Part shown: piece by piece, positions 5,793 through 7,970 of the stretch
How positions within the stretch are numbered: the first letter of the stretch is position 1
How the letters are laid out: every line of letters starts with the position of its first letter
NCBI GenBank assembly: GCA_002428205.1
Contig: DIUH01000428.1
Location: 2,310 to 10,279, forward strand
Direction: 5' to 3'
DNA length: 7,970 bases
Source: Planctomycetaceae bacterium UBA6163
GTDB lineage: Bacteria > Planctomycetota > Planctomycetia > Pirellulales > Pirellulaceae
The notes under the pieces: generated by a model
Seen by the model: only the letters and a program-made list of their open reading frames with translations
What the model was told of the DNA's origin: nothing
The model's database searches: none
Position numbers and translations under genes: made by a program

Positions 5793-7895
5793 TTATGCCG
5801 CTCGTTTGGCTTGGCTTTCCAGATTCGATTGCGTTGATTCGAATCCCGCTTCTTGTTCCAGTAACCGCAGTTGCTGGTTTACCAACTTTTCCCAGCGGCC
5901 GATTGTTCGTGTCGCGCCCTGGTCAGCGGCCTGATCGAAGGTGACCTCGCTCTGTGCGACCGTCACAACACTTGATCGCGTGACCGTTGTCCAGACTTCG
6001 ATCGCTTCGGCAATCACATTGATGGTACCGATCGCGGCGATTTCTGTTCGCGAATCTTTGCCACCATATATCGGTAGCATCCGCCCGAGTCGCGATGCGA
6101 AATCTCGCATCAGGAATAAGGACAGATCCGGAAACTTACAATGCATTTGAACCGGATACGCGATCGACCCGACGACCGGCAAGGTCCCGACGATCAACGC
6201 GTCTCGATAATCGGCCAGCGGTCGCCCGGTGGCAAACTTTCGCCAAATCGTGATCGCGGTCCTCAGCATCGGGACCAACATCAGCATAAACAAAAAGTAA
6301 AACGGATTGCCCGATGCGACCGAGGCGGCTGCACCGCCGATCTTCAACGACATCACAAACGGCATCAGCAATTTCAATCCGACATGCATACCAAAGCCAC
6401 GCACATATTCGTCAACGCCGTGGTTATCCAGTTGTGCATTTAATCGTTGCACTTCAGCTTCGCCAAGCCGTTGTTCCTGGTGCCAAGCCCGGATTCGCGA
6501 CCGAATATAAAGTCTGCCCAATTCACGCTGAAAGCGGCCGCTGACACAAAACAGAAACATCCGCGTTTGGCGCTGCTGGCGATTGACAGGATCGCTTAAC
6601 CACCGATGCAGCATCGCAGGCGTAACTTTGGATAGCGTCCAGTGCATCACAAAGGACACACCCATCGCTGGCGAAAGATGACCACTGGTTAAGCGCTCCT
6701 CTTGTTGCCACTGATTGACCTTCGCCGAAACGTACTCAGCAACTACGTGATCGCGATACTGCTTATCGCCTATCCATCGTTTTACGCCGTTTCGATATTG
6801 TGTGTTTGCCAAACAACGCTGAAAGAATCTGCCGAGTCGGCCCGGTATCAATCCCAACCAAAAAATCATGCTGGTGAAGAACCGACCGCCATCTCGCATC
6901 GACTCGATCACCGCTGGATCGGCGATGTCGCGACGTGTCCAAGACGCGAGCACCTGGGCCTTGTATCGATCGCGAAAATCGCTGGTAAACAATCGCAGTG
7001 GTCGACGCAGGATCGCAGTTTCGGCTTGCTTCCAATTCGCGTCGTGCTCAATCAATCGGACGGCATCGCTTTGGAATTGATCGAACTGCGATCGTGATAA
7101 CACGGCCTGAAGTTCGTCGCGATGTTGCTCGATCCAAGACGTTAATTTCGCCGGATTCAAATCGTCGAACAACGGCAGGCTGCGTAGTCGGAACCCTGCC
7201 GCAATGTACGACGGCACCAAAACCGATGGGATTCCCGATTCAAGGTCGACCACAACGTATCCGTTTTCGGTTCTCAGCAGATTGGCCGTTGAAACCATCG
7301 CCCGCTTGCAAACCTGCCATCCCGAACCGGTCATCCCGCTGTCCACCAACAAAGATTCGAGTTTGGTCATCAACCCGACCAATTGATCGATTTCCGCTGG
7401 CGCTTCATTCGACGTTTCTGGTTTGGAAACGAGTCCCGCGATCCGGCGCCGAATCATTTTGGAATCGACGGGCGCCGGCGTGACGCCACGACCACGAATG
7501 AACTCGCTGGCCAAGACCATCGCTTGCGACGCGGCGTCCCAGCGAACGTAAAGCGGCATCGCCACCCGAGCGTCGGGGGCAAATGCCTTGATGATCACCG
7601 CAGCGACGCGGCGGCGATAATAGGACGCGCAAATCGCATCAGCATTATCCTGGTACGCAAACGGACTTTGAAAGGCGGCTCGATAGATCGTGCGCGTCAA
7701 TAATCCTGGTCGGAATACCTTTTCGACGCTCAGGTACTCATGACCATCGCGGTCCCTGGCCCGCACCAAACGCGCTTCTGCGGCGCGACCATGCCCCAGC
7801 ACTCGCAACTGGGTAATCGCAACGGGATGCTTGCCACCATCGACAGGCAACACGCCCAGATCGTTATCGACCAATGGCCGCTGTTGTTCATCCAT
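5793..7895 (-). CDS. Large uncharacterised protein: degenerate kinase-like N-terminus, three tandem modules, hydrophobic C-terminal part
   Basis: This protein has 700 residues and I cannot assign it to a named family. The ATG at 7893-7895 is the only possible start before an in-frame TGA at 7935-7937. Residues 28-225 resemble a protein-kinase fold: VLGHGRAAEARLV (32-44) as glycine loop, YLSVEKVF (54-61) with Lys59 at the VAIK position, MVLASEFIRG (126-135) as hinge, CKRAMVSTANLL (196-207) at the catalytic loop, and VVVDLESG (214-221) at DFG. The HRD Asp is not evident while Asn205 and Asp217 are kept, suggesting a pseudokinase or atypical kinase. Residues 303-520 hold three copies of a module marked [FY]-x7-Y-x7-W: F303/Y311/W319, Y380/Y388/W396, F455/Y463/W471, each followed by a charged helix and a hydrophobic stretch. 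Strong hydrophobic segments at about 505-550 and 566-583 suggest membrane association. The tail (655-700) is polar and probably helical. The gene is monocistronic. Confidence 0.85.
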   Translation of the reverse strand: MDEQQRPLVDNDLGVLPVDGGKHPVAITQLRVLGHGRAAEARLVRARDRDGHEYLSVEKVFRPGLLTRTIYRAAFQSPFAYQDNADAICASYYRRRVAAVIIKAFAPDARVAMPLYVRWDAASQAMVLASEFIRGRGVTPAPVDSKMIRRRIAGLVSKPETSNEAPAEIDQLVGLMTKLESLLVDSGMTGSGWQVCKRAMVSTANLLRTENGYVVVDLESGIPSVLVPSYIAAGFRLRSLPLFDDLNPAKLTSWIEQHRDELQAVLSRSQFDQFQSDAVRLIEHDANWKQAETAILRRPLRLFTSDFRDRYKAQVLASWTRRDIADPAVIESMRDGGRFFTSMIFWLGLIPGRLGRFFQRCLANTQYRNGVKRWIGDKQYRDHVVAEYVSAKVNQWQQEERLTSGHLSPAMGVSFVMHWTLSKVTPAMLHRWLSDPVNRQQRQTRMFLFCVSGRFQRELGRLYIRSRIRAWHQEQRLGEAEVQRLNAQLDNHGVDEYVRGFGMHVGLKLLMPFVMSLKIGGAAASVASGNPFYFLFMLMLVPMLRTAITIWRKFATGRPLADYRDALIVGTLPVVGSIAYPVQMHCKFPDLSLFLMRDFASRLGRMLPIYGGKDSRTEIAAIGTINVIAEAIEVWTTVTRSSVVTVAQSEVTFDQAADQGATRTIGRWEKLVNQQLRLLEQEAGFESTQSNLESQAKRAA

Positions 7896-7970
7896 GAATC
7901 GTCGATTCCGCTTTACACAATACCCGCCAAATATTCACCACTTAAAAATGTGTTATCGGGGCAATAAAAA
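7896..7970 (-). promoter_or_regulatory. Upstream region of the 700-residue protein gene, with a dyad at the start codon
   Basis: Directly before the ATG lies GAATCG-T-CGATTC (7896-7908), two 6-nt arms around one base. A hairpin with a 1-nt loop cannot form, so any role would be as a protein-binding dyad. The only purine-rich stretch is GGAATC, about 11 nt from the ATG, a weak ribosome site. Beyond it the DNA is A/T-rich (ATTTTTAAG, AATATTTGG), fitting a promoter, but no paired hexamers are convincing. Confidence 0.3.

Noticed and set aside
6998..7483. Plus-strand ORF of 161 codons
   Set aside because: It is antisense to the 700-residue gene and shows no domain or ribosome site.

Overview
The window looks like a piece of a planctomycete chromosome, most like Rhodopirellula and relatives. 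Four things point there. Base composition is moderate-GC. There is a Tat-exported Gfo/Idh/MocA oxidoreductase whose active-site motif reads CQKP. There is a secreted BNR/Asp-box sialidase-like protein. There is also a lipoprotein built of RNI-type leucine-rich repeats. This placement rests on protein style and codon use, not on a marker gene.

Layout, left to right. (1) Positions 1-917, minus strand: the N-terminal 305 residues of a membrane-anchored FAD/NAD(P)H flavin reductase of the ferredoxin-reductase type; its C-terminus lies beyond the left edge. (2) 918-1225: a divergent intergenic stretch, with at most one doubtful small ORF on the minus strand. (3) 1226-2470, plus: a secreted sialidase-like beta-propeller protein. 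(4) 2475-3881, minus: an LRR lipoprotein, meeting gene 3 tail to tail with 4 bp between the stop codons; a perfect small dyad spans both stops. (5) 3882-4127: upstream regions of two divergent genes. (6) 4128-5546, plus: the Tat-exported Gfo/Idh/MocA oxidoreductase, followed by a textbook intrinsic terminator (5584-5619). (7) 5673-5766: a pair of near-identical 32-nt elements in opposite orientation, REP/BIME-like. (8) 5793-7895, minus: a 700-residue protein not matched to a named family, with a degenerate protein-kinase-like N-terminus, three tandem copies of a module of about 76 residues, and hydrophobic segments toward the C-terminus. (9) 7896-7970: its upstream region.

The five genes alternate strictly in strand (-,+,-,+,-), so none can share an operon with a neighbour inside the window. 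No single pathway links them. The sialidase-like protein and the exported oxidoreductase both fit extracytoplasmic glycan breakdown, which is common in marine planctomycetes, but no sulfatase or transporter is present to support a defined locus. The most novel item is the 700-residue kinase-like repeat protein; the inverted repeat pair next to its 3' end is the second most interesting.
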